Counted from the stretch's first letter, positions 53,861 through 62,470 are shown. The stretch is DNA of 64,000 nt from Bacilli bacterium (GCA_017406955.1 JAFQXM010000007.1:337564-401563), one strand, 5' to 3'. Notes: generated by a model not told the origin, from the letters alone. Numbers and translations: made by a program.

Positions 53861-55549
53861 ATGAGTGCATTAAGCGAAAACACACAATTATATGAATATC
53901 TAAGTCAACATTATTCAACAACACATTATCGTTTTGAAAAAATTTTTGGTCATTCTTTTCCATATAAAAAATTAGATTTAGATTCTATAACAGATTTAAA
54001 ACTAGATGGAATTGAAGATTTAAGAGGAATAGAAGAATTGCCACAACTTCATAGTTTGGAAGTAAAAGGTGTTAGAGATTTATCTGCATTAGAAAGATGT
54101 CCTAGCTTATCAAAAATTAAAGCAGATTTACCTGAACAACAAGTTAATGTTGATTCATTGTTAAGATTATCACAAAGAGAAGGTATGGAAAGTTGTGAGT
54201 TTTATGGTAGAGGAGTTCATTCTATATCAAGTGAACAAGCAATGCAATTTGATCAAACTTCGAGTATATCTTATGAATCTTTGGCAAAATTAAATCCTGA
54301 ACAATTTTCAAAAGTTCAAAGTAGATTTGAGGAAATTCATTCTTTAATTAGACCTGAAATGAGTGAAGTAGAAAAGGTAGAAACAATATATAGACATTTA
54401 TTACCTCAAGACTTTCAATATGATTGGAATAATCATCAAACAGGTAGTAATGGATATTTAGTTAATAACACTATGTATGGTCCATTAGTTGAAAATAAAG
54501 GTGTTTGTTCTGGTATTGCTCAAGCACTAGAACACGCTTTAAGAAACGAAGGATTAGATGCAGTTTCTTGTGGTGGATGGGCAAATACTCAACCAACGGC
54601 TGGGGACAGTCATCAATGGAATCAAGTTAAAGTAGATGGACAATGGTATAATCTTGATTTAACAAATGACTATGATAAAAAATCTTGGAGATTTTTTATG
54701 AAAAGTGATGGCGATCGTGATTGGGCAGAATGTCATTATGCTGATAAAGAAGATAAATATGAACCAGTTCACGATTGTACTTCAACTAAATATGATGAAG
54801 TATATAGAGAAGATCCTAGACAAAGGGAAATTAGAGAATTACAACAACAAAAAGAACAATTAAGACAACAACAAATAAATACACCTTTATCTACTATGGA
54901 TGATCCTGAGTATGTTGAATATAGACAAAAAGTAAATGCTTTGATGGAAAGAATACCAGATGATGAATATTTAAGAAGTCAATTTACAGTATATAAGAAT
55001 CAAGAACAACAAGATAGATGTTATCATACACTTCAAACGGCAAAGGAAGGTCAAGAACCACAAACATTATTAGCACAAGATTTTGAATATTCAGAAAGAT
55101 TTAAAAAAGGAATGATTGAACCATCGGTAGTTGATTTTTCAAGAAGAAGTCCTATTAGTTCTACAAATGTAGTACCTACTGAACAACCTACACAACAAGT
55201 ACAACAACCTGTTCAACATTCAAACGCACAACCTACACCTATTCAACAACCACAACCTACACAAAATTGTAATGTTAATTTGATGTCAGAAAATAATAAT
55301 ATGATGAGTGTAAATAATGTTGGGCAAACTTTTGCACAACAAATTCAACAGCAAGCACCTCAAATAAGTCCTGATATATTTATGCAACAACAAGCACAAA
55401 TGGCACAAATGCAGATGGCACAAGCAGGACCTACATTATCACTAACTATGGGAGGAATGGGAGGATTTGTAAATGTTCTTGTTTTAACAGGTTTAGTAGG
55501 ATTTGTTTGTGGATTTATAGTTTGGTTAATTTTAACAATTATAAAATAA
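53861..55549 (+). CDS. LRR/transglutaminase-like protein with C-terminal membrane anchor
   Basis: A 562-residue protein. Residues 30-100 carry a short LRR-like run (LDLDSITDLKLDGIEDLRGI, then LPQLHSLEVKG). A papain-fold transglutaminase-like domain spans about 150-300 with a complete triad: Cys216 (ENKGVCSGIAQAL), His251 (SHQWNQVKV) and Asp266 (WYNLDLTND). A Gln-rich coil follows at 320-345. A Pro/Gln-rich linker spans 425-520 and one membrane helix about 535-558. No signal peptide, so it may be tail-anchored with the enzyme inside. GGAGG precedes the start. It ends the operon. Confidence 0.88.
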   Translation: MSALSENTQLYEYLSQHYSTTHYRFEKIFGHSFPYKKLDLDSITDLKLDGIEDLRGIEELPQLHSLEVKGVRDLSALERCPSLSKIKADLPEQQVNVDSLLRLSQREGMESCEFYGRGVHSISSEQAMQFDQTSSISYESLAKLNPEQFSKVQSRFEEIHSLIRPEMSEVEKVETIYRHLLPQDFQYDWNNHQTGSNGYLVNNTMYGPLVENKGVCSGIAQALEHALRNEGLDAVSCGGWANTQPTAGDSHQWNQVKVDGQWYNLDLTNDYDKKSWRFFMKSDGDRDWAECHYADKEDKYEPVHDCTSTKYDEVYREDPRQREIRELQQQKEQLRQQQINTPLSTMDDPEYVEYRQKVNALMERIPDDEYLRSQFTVYKNQEQQDRCYHTLQTAKEGQEPQTLLAQDFEYSERFKKGMIEPSVVDFSRRSPISSTNVVPTEQPTQQVQQPVQHSNAQPTPIQQPQPTQNCNVNLMSENNNMMSVNNVGQTFAQQIQQQAPQISPDIFMQQQAQMAQMQMAQAGPTLSLTMGGMGGFVNVLVLTGLVGFVCGFIVWLILTIIK

Positions 55550-55583
55550 AAAAGATTCGGTTATTTAATATCCGAGTCTTTTG
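55550..55583. terminator. Bidirectional terminator
   Basis: AAGATTCGG and CCGAGTCTT with an 11-nt loop, between the convergent transglutaminase and XRE genes. The XRE stop codon lies in its loop. Confidence 0.85.
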
Positions 55584-56010
55584 TTTTACCACATAACCAA
55601 TCAATAGATACTTTATAATGTTTTGCAAAATCTACTAATGGATAAGTATGAATTAATATTTTACCTAATTCATATTTAGAATAGTTAGATTGATCTACTT
55701 TAATAATATTTGAAATAGTTTCTTGACTATCGCTATGCTTTAATCTAGTTTCTTTTAAATTATTACCTAAAATAATCTTATCTATTTTATTACTTATAAC
55801 ATCATATTTTTTAGTATTTGATAATCCACAAACATAATCTAAACTAATACCATAAAAATTACAAAACTCATTTAGCTTAAGTAATGGAATAGCATCTATA
55901 CCATTTTCCCAACCTGCATAAGTTGAACGACTAACCTTTAAATAATCAGCTAACTCTTTTTGTGTATTATCAAAGTAAGTTCTTATATCTTTCATTCTTT
56001 CATATATCAT
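55561..56010 (-). CDS. Tandem-HTH XRE-family regulator
   Basis: A 149-residue protein made of two Cro/CI-type HTH domains: residues 5-62 (TQKELADYLKVSRSTYAGWE) and 85-142 (SQETISNIIKVDQSNYSKYE). Each ends with a matching YxVSIDWLCG-type helix. Two heads on one chain would bind two half-sites without dimerising. GAGGTG lies before the ATG at 56010. It is divergent from the next gene and so is likely to repress the intergenic promoters. Confidence 0.9.
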   Translation of the reverse strand: MIYERMKDIRTYFDNTQKELADYLKVSRSTYAGWENGIDAIPLLKLNEFCNFYGISLDYVCGLSNTKKYDVISNKIDKIILGNNLKETRLKHSDSQETISNIIKVDQSNYSKYELGKILIHTYPLVDFAKHYKVSIDWLCGKTKDSDIK

Positions 56011-56121
56011 AAGTAAAACACCTCACAATATAATTTTCCCATTTATTTGGTTAATATTTAAAATTGTGTCGGAGTATTACCTATAATGTGCTATAATATT
56101 TAATGAAGGGAGAGATTGACA

Positions 56122-56430
56122 ATGTATGATTTAACCATTGGAGATTTTATTCGTATCGTTGTTAAATCGTTATTATTAACAATGATAATTGCTCCATTAT
56201 TTATTGGTTTATTTTACCTAATACATATAAATGTTGATTTTGCATATTATATAAGTGATATAACTAATATTCCTCGTGATCTTGCATTATCAGTTATGAG
56301 TGCAGGATTTGCTAATAACATTATAATTTTATCCACAGTATTTGAAGTTGGGTTAATAATTTGGTTATTTAATAAAATATCGCATACAGGTATTTACAAA
56401 AATATTAAATACTTTATAATAAGTATTTAA
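56122..56430 (+). CDS. Small membrane protein of the element
   Basis: A 102-residue protein with two or three membrane helices (about 12-35, 55-75, 76-95). The ATG at 56122 is preferred to TTG at 56116 because GGGAGAG lies 7 bp before it. TATAAT boxes at 56082 and 56092 sit in the divergent region next to the XRE gene. Function unknown. Confidence 0.65.
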   Translation: MYDLTIGDFIRIVVKSLLLTMIIAPLFIGLFYLIHINVDFAYYISDITNIPRDLALSVMSAGFANNIIILSTVFEVGLIIWLFNKISHTGIYKNIKYFIISI

Positions 56431-56528
56431 CCAAAAATGTTTTATTTATAACTTTATGTGGTAAAATGGATTTATAATCCACAAGAATTATTGAGAAGTA
56501 TTTAAGATAATGAAAAGAGGATGCTTAT

Positions 56529-57047
56529 ATGGAAAATGCTAAATTTAAAAAAGTTTTTGAACTATCTCAAAAATTACAAGAAAAAAACGATAGAAAGTTA
56601 TATGATGAATTGTCTAAAATTGATAACAAGATGGAGTCTTTTGAAGAATTTGTAGAGCACGAAAGAAAAGAATCTGGAAAAGAACTATCTGACGAAAGAA
56701 AAAAAAGAGTAGAAGATGCTTATATATCAAAAGATAAGATTGTCAAAGATACTTTAACTTTTGATTTATATTTGTTTCATCATACTAGGATAGATCCTAT
56801 TGAATTTGATGAAAACTATAAGCCATTACCATTAAAAGAAAAAGAAGTATATGAATATGGTGCAGTAGTATCTATGGAAGATGAAAAAGGATATTATAAT
56901 ATTAGTGGTGTATTTGGTGGAATAGATGAAGATGAGCATTTTGCAAAAGATAAGTATAATGTTTTAAAAACTAAAATACAAAATACATCTGAAAATGAAT
57001 TATTAGATGATATAGAAAAACAAATCTTAAAACAAATTAATGACTAA
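56529..57047 (+). CDS. Unknown charged soluble protein of the element
   Basis: A 172-residue protein. The first 75 residues are Lys/Glu-rich helices. The C-terminal part has a strand pattern VYEYGAVVSMEDEKGYYNIS. No family is recognised. AAAGAGG precedes the start. A 345-bp regulatory region follows. Confidence 0.55.
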   Translation: MENAKFKKVFELSQKLQEKNDRKLYDELSKIDNKMESFEEFVEHERKESGKELSDERKKRVEDAYISKDKIVKDTLTFDLYLFHHTRIDPIEFDENYKPLPLKEKEVYEYGAVVSMEDEKGYYNISGVFGGIDEDEHFAKDKYNVLKTKIQNTSENELLDDIEKQILKQIND

Positions 57048-57062
57048 AATAGGCAATTTTTA

Positions 57063-57104
57063 AAATCGTATCAAAAACGGAGCAAATCGTACCGAAAACG
57101 GACT
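57063..57104. repeat. Two tandem 21-bp repeats
   Basis: AAATCGTAYCRAAAACGGA with two more bases is repeated at 57063 and 57084. The period is 21 bp, two DNA turns. Placement just before a promoter suggests a regulator or initiator binding site. Confidence 0.7.
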
Positions 57105-57111
57105 TGATTTG

Positions 57112-57141
57112 ACTTGACTCCGTATTGTCAAGTGGTATAAT
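57112..57141 (+). promoter_or_regulatory. Strong promoter with palindromic operator
   Basis: ACTTGAC (57112-57118) and GTCAAGT (57127-57133) are perfect 7-bp arms with 8 bp between. The left arm contains -35 TTGACT. The -10 TATAAT (57136-57141) is extended by TGG. A repressor on the palindrome would block the promoter. Confidence 0.75.
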
Positions 57142-57147
57142 ATGGTA

Positions 57148-57195
57148 AAATGAATTAATTATGCAGAGGAACAAAAGGTTTCTTTGCTTTTTTTA
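57148..57195 (+). ncRNA. Short transcript of about 50 nt ending in a terminator
   Basis: From the preceding promoter, RNA would start near 57148. It would end at a 10-bp hairpin GCAGAGGAAC/GTTTCTTTGC (57163-57187, two wobbles) with eight T. It holds no reading frame of note. It may be a small RNA or an attenuated leader. Confidence 0.55.
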
Positions 57196-57215
57196 TTTCA
57201 TTTTGAAAAAAACTC

Positions 57216-57244
57216 TTGACATATTTTTTAAAAAACACTAGAAT
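57216..57244 (+). promoter_or_regulatory. Second promoter of the regulatory region
   Basis: TTGACA (57216-57221), 17-bp spacing, TAGAAT (57239-57244). Confidence 0.7.
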
Positions 57245-57250
57245 AGAAAA

Positions 57251-57374
57251 CAATTAATTTGAAGTTATTGATAGCTGTGGCTATTTATAACGAGTTTATT
57301 AGATTGTTAAGGGTAGAAGAAGCAGTATCAATTTCTATTTTGAACATTATACTGACTTTTTCGCCCTTTTTTTT
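57251..57374 (+). ncRNA. Structured leader with terminator (possible attenuator)
   Basis: The leader contains a 12-position hairpin at 57264-57291 (GTTATTGATAGC paired with GCTATTTATAAC). Then comes a nested stem, AAGGG (57309-57313) with CCCTT (57364-57368) around CAGTAT/ATACTG, followed by eight T. Termination before the downstream small ORF and regulator is likely, so readthrough may be controlled. No known riboswitch class was recognised. Confidence 0.55.
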
Positions 57375-57392
57375 GGAAATGAGGTTGATCTA

Positions 57393-57533
57393 ATGAGTTC
57401 CAACAAAAATGTCTATTCTTCAAATTATTTAAAAGATTTTGATAAATGTGTTTTTTCACACTTTTTAAAAGTCTTTGATAAATCGAGTGCTTTTAATCAT
57501 GATATGTTAAGTTTTTGCAAGAGAGAAATATAG
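57393..57533 (+). CDS. Small ORF of 46 codons after the leader
   Basis: An ATG with GAGG 8 bp before it opens a 46-residue frame rich in Phe, Ser and Lys, with an internal near-repeat (LKDFDKCVFSHF / LKVFDKSSAFNH). It precedes the regulator gene in the same transcript. It could be a leader peptide or a tiny protein. Confidence 0.4.
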   Translation: MSSNKNVYSSNYLKDFDKCVFSHFLKVFDKSSAFNHDMLSFCKREI

Positions 57534-57586
57534 GGTTTTGTCCCCAAAATTTTCTCTCTTTTTGTTTTAAGGAAAGGGTGGTTACT

Positions 57587-58063
57587 ATGGAAACAAGATT
57601 AGAACAAGAAATTCAAGAGGAGTTTGCAGACAGTTTTACTTTAACAAATAAGGAGATGGAAATCTATGATATTGATGCAACATATGAAAATGTAGTTGAA
57701 AAACTTAAAGAGTTTAAGATTGCTAGAAATAAGTTTATCAATGGGTATCATGTGCGATTAACACCAAATTATAGACCAAGACTAGAACAATTCACACATA
57801 ATATATCTGATCCAGTTGGTAAAGCAGTAGAGTATAAGTTAGATAATGAACAAGAATATAATTTATTTAATATTCAATTAGATAAGTTGTATGCTACTAT
57901 GTCTTGTGAAGAAAATGCTTATATTAATGATTGCTTATTATGTGGTAGATCAGAAATATCTGTTAAAGCAAAATTTGGATTAGGTAGAGATACATTTACT
58001 AATATAAAACATAGTGCAATAGTAAGGTTTGGAATAGTATTCAATATTATTGTCTATAAATAA
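57587..58063 (+). CDS. ArpU/sigma-like regulator of the element
   Basis: A 158-residue protein with a C-terminal helix-turn-helix resembling ArpU/RinA late activators or sigma region 4 (SEISVKAKFGLGRDTFTNIK, then SAIVRFGIVF). The N-terminal part is helical. The ATG at 57587 has GGGTGG 6 bp before it and is preferred to an upstream TTG. It probably activates transfer or surface genes of the element. The family link is from pattern only. Confidence 0.6.
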   Translation: METRLEQEIQEEFADSFTLTNKEMEIYDIDATYENVVEKLKEFKIARNKFINGYHVRLTPNYRPRLEQFTHNISDPVGKAVEYKLDNEQEYNLFNIQLDKLYATMSCEENAYINDCLLCGRSEISVKAKFGLGRDTFTNIKHSAIVRFGIVFNIIVYK

Positions 58064-58083
58064 TTAAATTAAGTAGTAACCAT

Positions 58084-58106
58084 AGGAGTCATTGGCTCCT
58101 TTTTTT
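58084..58106 (+). terminator. Terminator after the regulator gene
   Basis: AGGAG and CTCCT with loop TCATTGG, then seven T. Confidence 0.85.
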
Positions 58107-58179
58107 AATGGTTTAATTTATGAGTTTATAGGGATCTCGTTATCAAAAAACTAAATATAAATGAAAGGAGTGATTAATT

Positions 58180-58215
58180 ATGTACATTGTATATAATGTG
58201 TTAAAAATACCATAG
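58180..58215 (+). CDS. Possible 11-residue leader peptide
   Basis: A strong AAAGGAGTGATTAATT ribosome site is followed by ATG and the peptide MYIVYNVLKIP. Such a strong site before so short a frame hints at a leader peptide controlling the genes at 58352 on. The rest of the 288-bp gap 58064-58351 has a CACTT/AAGTG hairpin (58259-58271) and a weak TTGCAA promoter, nothing else. Confidence 0.4.
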   Translation: MYIVYNVLKIP

Positions 58216-58351
58216 CAAAAGAAATTAAAAAAATTGCAAAAAAACTCTTGCAAAATTCACTTTTTTAAGTGATAAATAGTATAGATAAAAAACTTAATAT
58301 TTGGCTATTTTAAGCCAATTTAAGCGATTTGAATGTGAGGGTTGATGAGTT

Positions 58352-59071
58352 ATGAGAGAAAAATTAAAATCTCGCAAAATAAGAGTTATTTTAGTTGGTA
58401 TTGTAATGGTAGTTATTACTATTATAGGTATTATATTACTATATGATGATAATAATTCTAAATCAATAAGTAAGATTGATAAAGAGGATAAAGTTATTAA
58501 TAAAGTTGATATTAAAGAAGATAACAATAGTTTAGATAATGTGGAAGATAAGGGAGAAGAAAGTGCAACCGAAGAAGTTAAATCAGAGGTTAGCAACACT
58601 CCAAAAGTAGAAGAAAAGAAAGAAACTAATAATAAAAAGGCAAATACAACAAGTAGTAATAATACGAGTAGTAATCAAACTCCACAACAGACTACACCAA
58701 CACCAAAACAAGAAGATGTTGTAAATAATAACTCTAATTCTTCAAGTAATTCTAATAGTCAAGCACAACCAGTACAGACAAATAGTGAAAATACTGATTT
58801 ATATAATTCTATTACACATGGACAATGGGAAACTGATATAAATGATAGTAGTAGTCAATGTGATGCAAAAGGAAGAAAAATTGCTAATAATGAATTAAAT
58901 GAAGTTCTTGATTGGAATGAAGAACATGAAGATAATCCAAAACAACCTATTATAAATTATAGTAGGTGCTATCCAGTAATAAAGGATGGAATAACACATT
59001 GGTATCTACATTTCTTTACTACACAAGGAGAAGGAATGGATACTGAATTAAAAAATAAATATAATTTTTAG
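58352..59071 (+). CDS. Membrane-anchored extracytoplasmic protein of the element
   Basis: A 239-residue protein: a short basic start, one membrane helix (about 11-32), and a long Ser/Asn/Gln/Thr-rich linker (about 40-150). A compact C-terminal domain has two Cys (SSQCDAKGR and NYSRCYPVIKDG), likely a disulfide, and GITHWYLHFFTTQGEG. Unknown family. It lies just before the adhesin gene, so it is probably part of the surface module. Confidence 0.6.
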   Translation: MREKLKSRKIRVILVGIVMVVITIIGIILLYDDNNSKSISKIDKEDKVINKVDIKEDNNSLDNVEDKGEESATEEVKSEVSNTPKVEEKKETNNKKANTTSSNNTSSNQTPQQTTPTPKQEDVVNNNSNSSSNSNSQAQPVQTNSENTDLYNSITHGQWETDINDSSSQCDAKGRKIANNELNEVLDWNEEHEDNPKQPIINYSRCYPVIKDGITHWYLHFFTTQGEGMDTELKNKYNF

Positions 59072-59095
59072 GACTCTAGTTAGAGTTCTTTTTTT
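59071..59095 (+). terminator. Terminator before the adhesin gene
   Basis: GGACTCTA and TAGAGTTC with loop GT, then seven T. Confidence 0.85.
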
Positions 59096-59117
59096 ATGAG
59101 ATAAGGGAGGAAATTAA

Positions 59118-61850
59118 ATGAGTAAAATAGGAAAGTATTTCCTATTAGCATTTGGTTTAATGGTTGCATTTGCAGTAAAAGCACAACCAGTAAGTGCTGC
59201 AACACTTCATCAAGAAAATACACAATACTTTTATGATAGATATGATCATGGTAATGAAGTATCTTGGTATTGGAAACATTATGAAATGGATGGAGAAATT
59301 GCATATTGTATCGAACCAAATGTTATAGAGGGTACAACATATTCACAAGGTAGTTATTCGGCAACAGGACTACCAGATTCAATAAAAGAAAGATTGTTGC
59401 TAATAGGATATTATGGTTATACATATCCAGGTCATCAAACTGAACAATATCGTGCAGCTACACAAGGTATGATTTGGGATGTAATCATAGGTGAAGGTGC
59501 TAATACACATTTTACTACTGCTCGTTATGGTGCAGGAAATCCATTTGATGTATCAGCAGAAAAAGCCGAAATAGAAAGATTAATTGCTCATCATTATGAT
59601 AGACCAAGTTTTAATGCAGGAGTATATAGACTTCAAGTAGGACAAAGTCTAACATTAACTGATACAAATAATGTATTATCTAATTTTGATATTAGTGTAA
59701 GTGGTGCAGAGTATAGTGTTAATGGGAATACATTAACAATCAAACCAACTACTGATGGAACAATTAATTTATCAATGACTAAAAAACAACCTTATGCAAA
59801 TAGTTATAAATTATTTGTAGGGGATGGAATACAAAATATGATGGTGCCTGGGACAGTAGATCCAGTTGTAGCAGGTATTAGAATTAAAAGTTATCGTTCT
59901 ACCGTAGAAGTAGAAAAATTAGATAAAGAAACTAATACCAATGTCGCACAAGGACAAGCAACATTAAAAGGTGCTACTTATGGAGTATATGAAAAATCAA
60001 CTGGTAATTTAGTTACAAAAATTACAACTGATGAAAATGGATATGCAAAAAGTGATGCAGTTTTAACTTATAACGAATATTATCTTCAAGAAATAGATGC
60101 TAGTACAGGTTATTTACTAGATAATACAAGATATGAATTTGATATGAGAGAAAAAGAAAATGAATCAGTAGATGTCTTTGAAAAAGTTGTAAAGAATTAT
60201 ATTAGTATTTTAAAACAATATGAATTTGTAGATGGACAAACTACTTTTCTAAATGCAGAAAAAGGAATTAAATTTGAAATCTATTATCCAAATGGAACAT
60301 TATTTGATACTATCACAACTGATAAAAATGGTTATGCTAGTTTAAATATACCTTATGGTGTATGGAAATTTCATCAAGTTAATTCAACAACAGGATATGA
60401 AAAAATATATGATTTTTATATCACAGTAGATTATGATTCAGAACAAGAACAATATTACAATATTTTAAATAATGCATTATCTGCTTATTTACAAGTATTT
60501 AAAACTGATATAGAAACAGGAAAAACTATTGCTCTTGCAAATACTACATTTAAAATCTATAACAAAGATACTAAACAATATGTATCTCAATTTGTAGGTG
60601 GTAAAGTATATAGTGAATTTAAGACTGATGAAAATGGTGTGTTTGTAACATACTTAAAATTGGTTGCAGGAAATTATAAATTAATTGAAGTAACTAGTCC
60701 AAAAGGTTATGTGTTAGATGAAAATGGTTTAGATTTTACTATTGGAAATGATACACATTATGCTTATACAACTTATGGACCATTTGTAACATTCTATTAC
60801 AAGAATAGTCCAATAAAGGCACAAATTGAAGTTATAAAAGAGGGAGAAGTTTTCAATGTTGAAAATGGAACTTTCAATTATGATGAAACAACTACATTAG
60901 AGGGTATTAAATATAATATCTATGCTAATGAAGATATTAAATCATCTGATGGTAATTACTTATACTATAACGAGGGAGATTTAGTTGGAACAATTACAAC
61001 AAATGCCGATGGTTATGCAATAAGTGAAAAATTACCACTAGGAAAATACAAAGTAGTAGAAGTTGAAACAAATGAAGATTATGTTCTTGATGAAACTGAA
61101 TACTTTGTAGTATTAACTGAAAAAGATAACAAAACACCAATTGTTTATAGTTCTCTTGAAATGACAAACAAATTGAAGAAAGCAAAAGTAGAAATAACTA
61201 AAACAGATCTTGTTAATGGAGATGTTATACCTAATACTATTTTAGAAGTTTATACAGAAGATGACGAATTAATCTTTACAGGTAAAACTGATAAAGAAGG
61301 AAAAATAGTTATTGATGAATTAAAACTAGGTAAGTATTACATTTTAGAAAAAGAGGCATCAACAGGTTATGTTATTACTGATGAAAAAGTTTATTTTGAA
61401 TTAAAAGAAAATGGCGAAATTGTAAAAGCCGAAATGAAAAATAAACCTATTACTTCAACAATAGAGATAACAAAAATTGACATATCAACTAGTGAGCCAC
61501 TACCTAATACTCTTATAGAAGTATATAACGATAAAGATGAATTAGTTTATAGTGGAAGAACTAATGAGGAAGGAAAAATAATCATTGAAGAATTAAGATA
61601 TGGAAAATACTATTTTATTGAAAAAGAAGCACCAGAGGGTTATACACTAAATAGTGAAAAAATGTATTTTGAAGTTTTAGAAGATGGAGAAATAGTTAAA
61701 TGCACTATGACAGATGAGAAAATAGTAGTAGAAGTACCTAATACATTTAAAAGTGATTATATGCCACTTATTATGTTTGGAATATCAGTTATAGGACTAG
61801 GAGCAGTTGCTTATGGAATCAAAAAAAGTAAAAAATCAAATAAAAAATAA
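59118..61850 (+). CDS. Thioester-domain/Cna-B surface adhesin with sorting signal
   Basis: A 910-residue wall-anchored adhesin. A signal peptide (about 1-28) ends near VSAAT. A thioester domain follows; Cys64 (AYCIEPN) and Gln116 (AATQGMIWDV) can form the internal thioester that bonds covalently to host targets. Six Cna-B/SpaA-type repeats occupy about 255-865, with Lys in VEVEKLDKETN-type starts and Glu in YYLQEIDASTGY or FIEKEAPEGY ends for isopeptide bonds. The C-terminal sorting signal is VPNTFKSD, a variant of LPxTG, then a membrane helix and a Lys tail. GGGAGG precedes the start. Confidence 0.93.
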   Translation: MSKIGKYFLLAFGLMVAFAVKAQPVSAATLHQENTQYFYDRYDHGNEVSWYWKHYEMDGEIAYCIEPNVIEGTTYSQGSYSATGLPDSIKERLLLIGYYGYTYPGHQTEQYRAATQGMIWDVIIGEGANTHFTTARYGAGNPFDVSAEKAEIERLIAHHYDRPSFNAGVYRLQVGQSLTLTDTNNVLSNFDISVSGAEYSVNGNTLTIKPTTDGTINLSMTKKQPYANSYKLFVGDGIQNMMVPGTVDPVVAGIRIKSYRSTVEVEKLDKETNTNVAQGQATLKGATYGVYEKSTGNLVTKITTDENGYAKSDAVLTYNEYYLQEIDASTGYLLDNTRYEFDMREKENESVDVFEKVVKNYISILKQYEFVDGQTTFLNAEKGIKFEIYYPNGTLFDTITTDKNGYASLNIPYGVWKFHQVNSTTGYEKIYDFYITVDYDSEQEQYYNILNNALSAYLQVFKTDIETGKTIALANTTFKIYNKDTKQYVSQFVGGKVYSEFKTDENGVFVTYLKLVAGNYKLIEVTSPKGYVLDENGLDFTIGNDTHYAYTTYGPFVTFYYKNSPIKAQIEVIKEGEVFNVENGTFNYDETTTLEGIKYNIYANEDIKSSDGNYLYYNEGDLVGTITTNADGYAISEKLPLGKYKVVEVETNEDYVLDETEYFVVLTEKDNKTPIVYSSLEMTNKLKKAKVEITKTDLVNGDVIPNTILEVYTEDDELIFTGKTDKEGKIVIDELKLGKYYILEKEASTGYVITDEKVYFELKENGEIVKAEMKNKPITSTIEITKIDISTSEPLPNTLIEVYNDKDELVYSGRTNEEGKIIIEELRYGKYYFIEKEAPEGYTLNSEKMYFEVLEDGEIVKCTMTDEKIVVEVPNTFKSDYMPLIMFGISVIGLGAVAYGIKKSKKSNKK

Positions 61851-62457
61851 AAGATACTCAATTATAGTTTATATGGGTATCTTTTTATTCTTTTTAGGTA
61901 GTACATATTTAATATATAATCACTATGACAAAATCAAAAAAAATAACCAAGATCAAGAAATGATAGAGGAGTTTTTTGAAGAAGAAACACAAGAAAAAGT
62001 TGTAGAAGAACAACCAGTTCAAGAAGAACAACCAAAAGAGGAAGTTGTAGTTAATTATATGGCAGTATTAGAAATACCTAAAATTAATTTAAAGCGAGGA
62101 CTGTTTGATAAAAATAGTTATAGCAATAATGTAAATAGAAATATTTATATGTTAAAAGAAACAACTTTACCAGATGAGCAAGTTAATAGTCATATTATTT
62201 TAGCAGCTCATTCTGGTAATAGTTATATTTCATATTTTAGAAACTTAACAAAATTAGATATGAAAGATAAAGTTTATTTTTATTATAAAGGTATCAAATA
62301 TATTTATGAGGTATCTAATAGATATGAAATAGAAAAAACAGGAACAACTGAATTAATACAAACTAATACATCTGATATAACACTTATATCTTGTATTAGT
62401 GGAACTAATAAGCAAGTTGTTTATGTTGCAACATTAATAGAACAAGAAAACTATTAG
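61813..62457 (+). CDS. Dedicated sortase for the adhesin
   Basis: A 215-residue sortase with an N-terminal membrane helix (about 17-36) and acidic linker. His133 (LAAHSGN) and Cys194 (TLISCISG) are present. The usual catalytic Arg after the Cys strand appears to be Gln201 (NKQVVYVA), aligned with Arg197 of S. aureus SrtA by the shared strand. The gene overlaps the adhesin by 38 bp, so the pair is translated together. AGGAG lies before the ATG at 61813; a TTG at 61807 is possible. Confidence 0.9.
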   Translation: MESKKVKNQIKNKRYSIIVYMGIFLFFLGSTYLIYNHYDKIKKNNQDQEMIEEFFEEETQEKVVEEQPVQEEQPKEEVVVNYMAVLEIPKINLKRGLFDKNSYSNNVNRNIYMLKETTLPDEQVNSHIILAAHSGNSYISYFRNLTKLDMKDKVYFYYKGIKYIYEVSNRYEIEKTGTTELIQTNTSDITLISCISGTNKQVVYVATLIEQENY

Positions 62458-62470
62458 AAAGGACTATATT

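Noticed and set aside
57393..57533. Treating the internal near-repeat of the small ORF as a CRISPR-like repeat
   Set aside because: Only two imperfect copies exist within a coding frame, without spacers of regular length.
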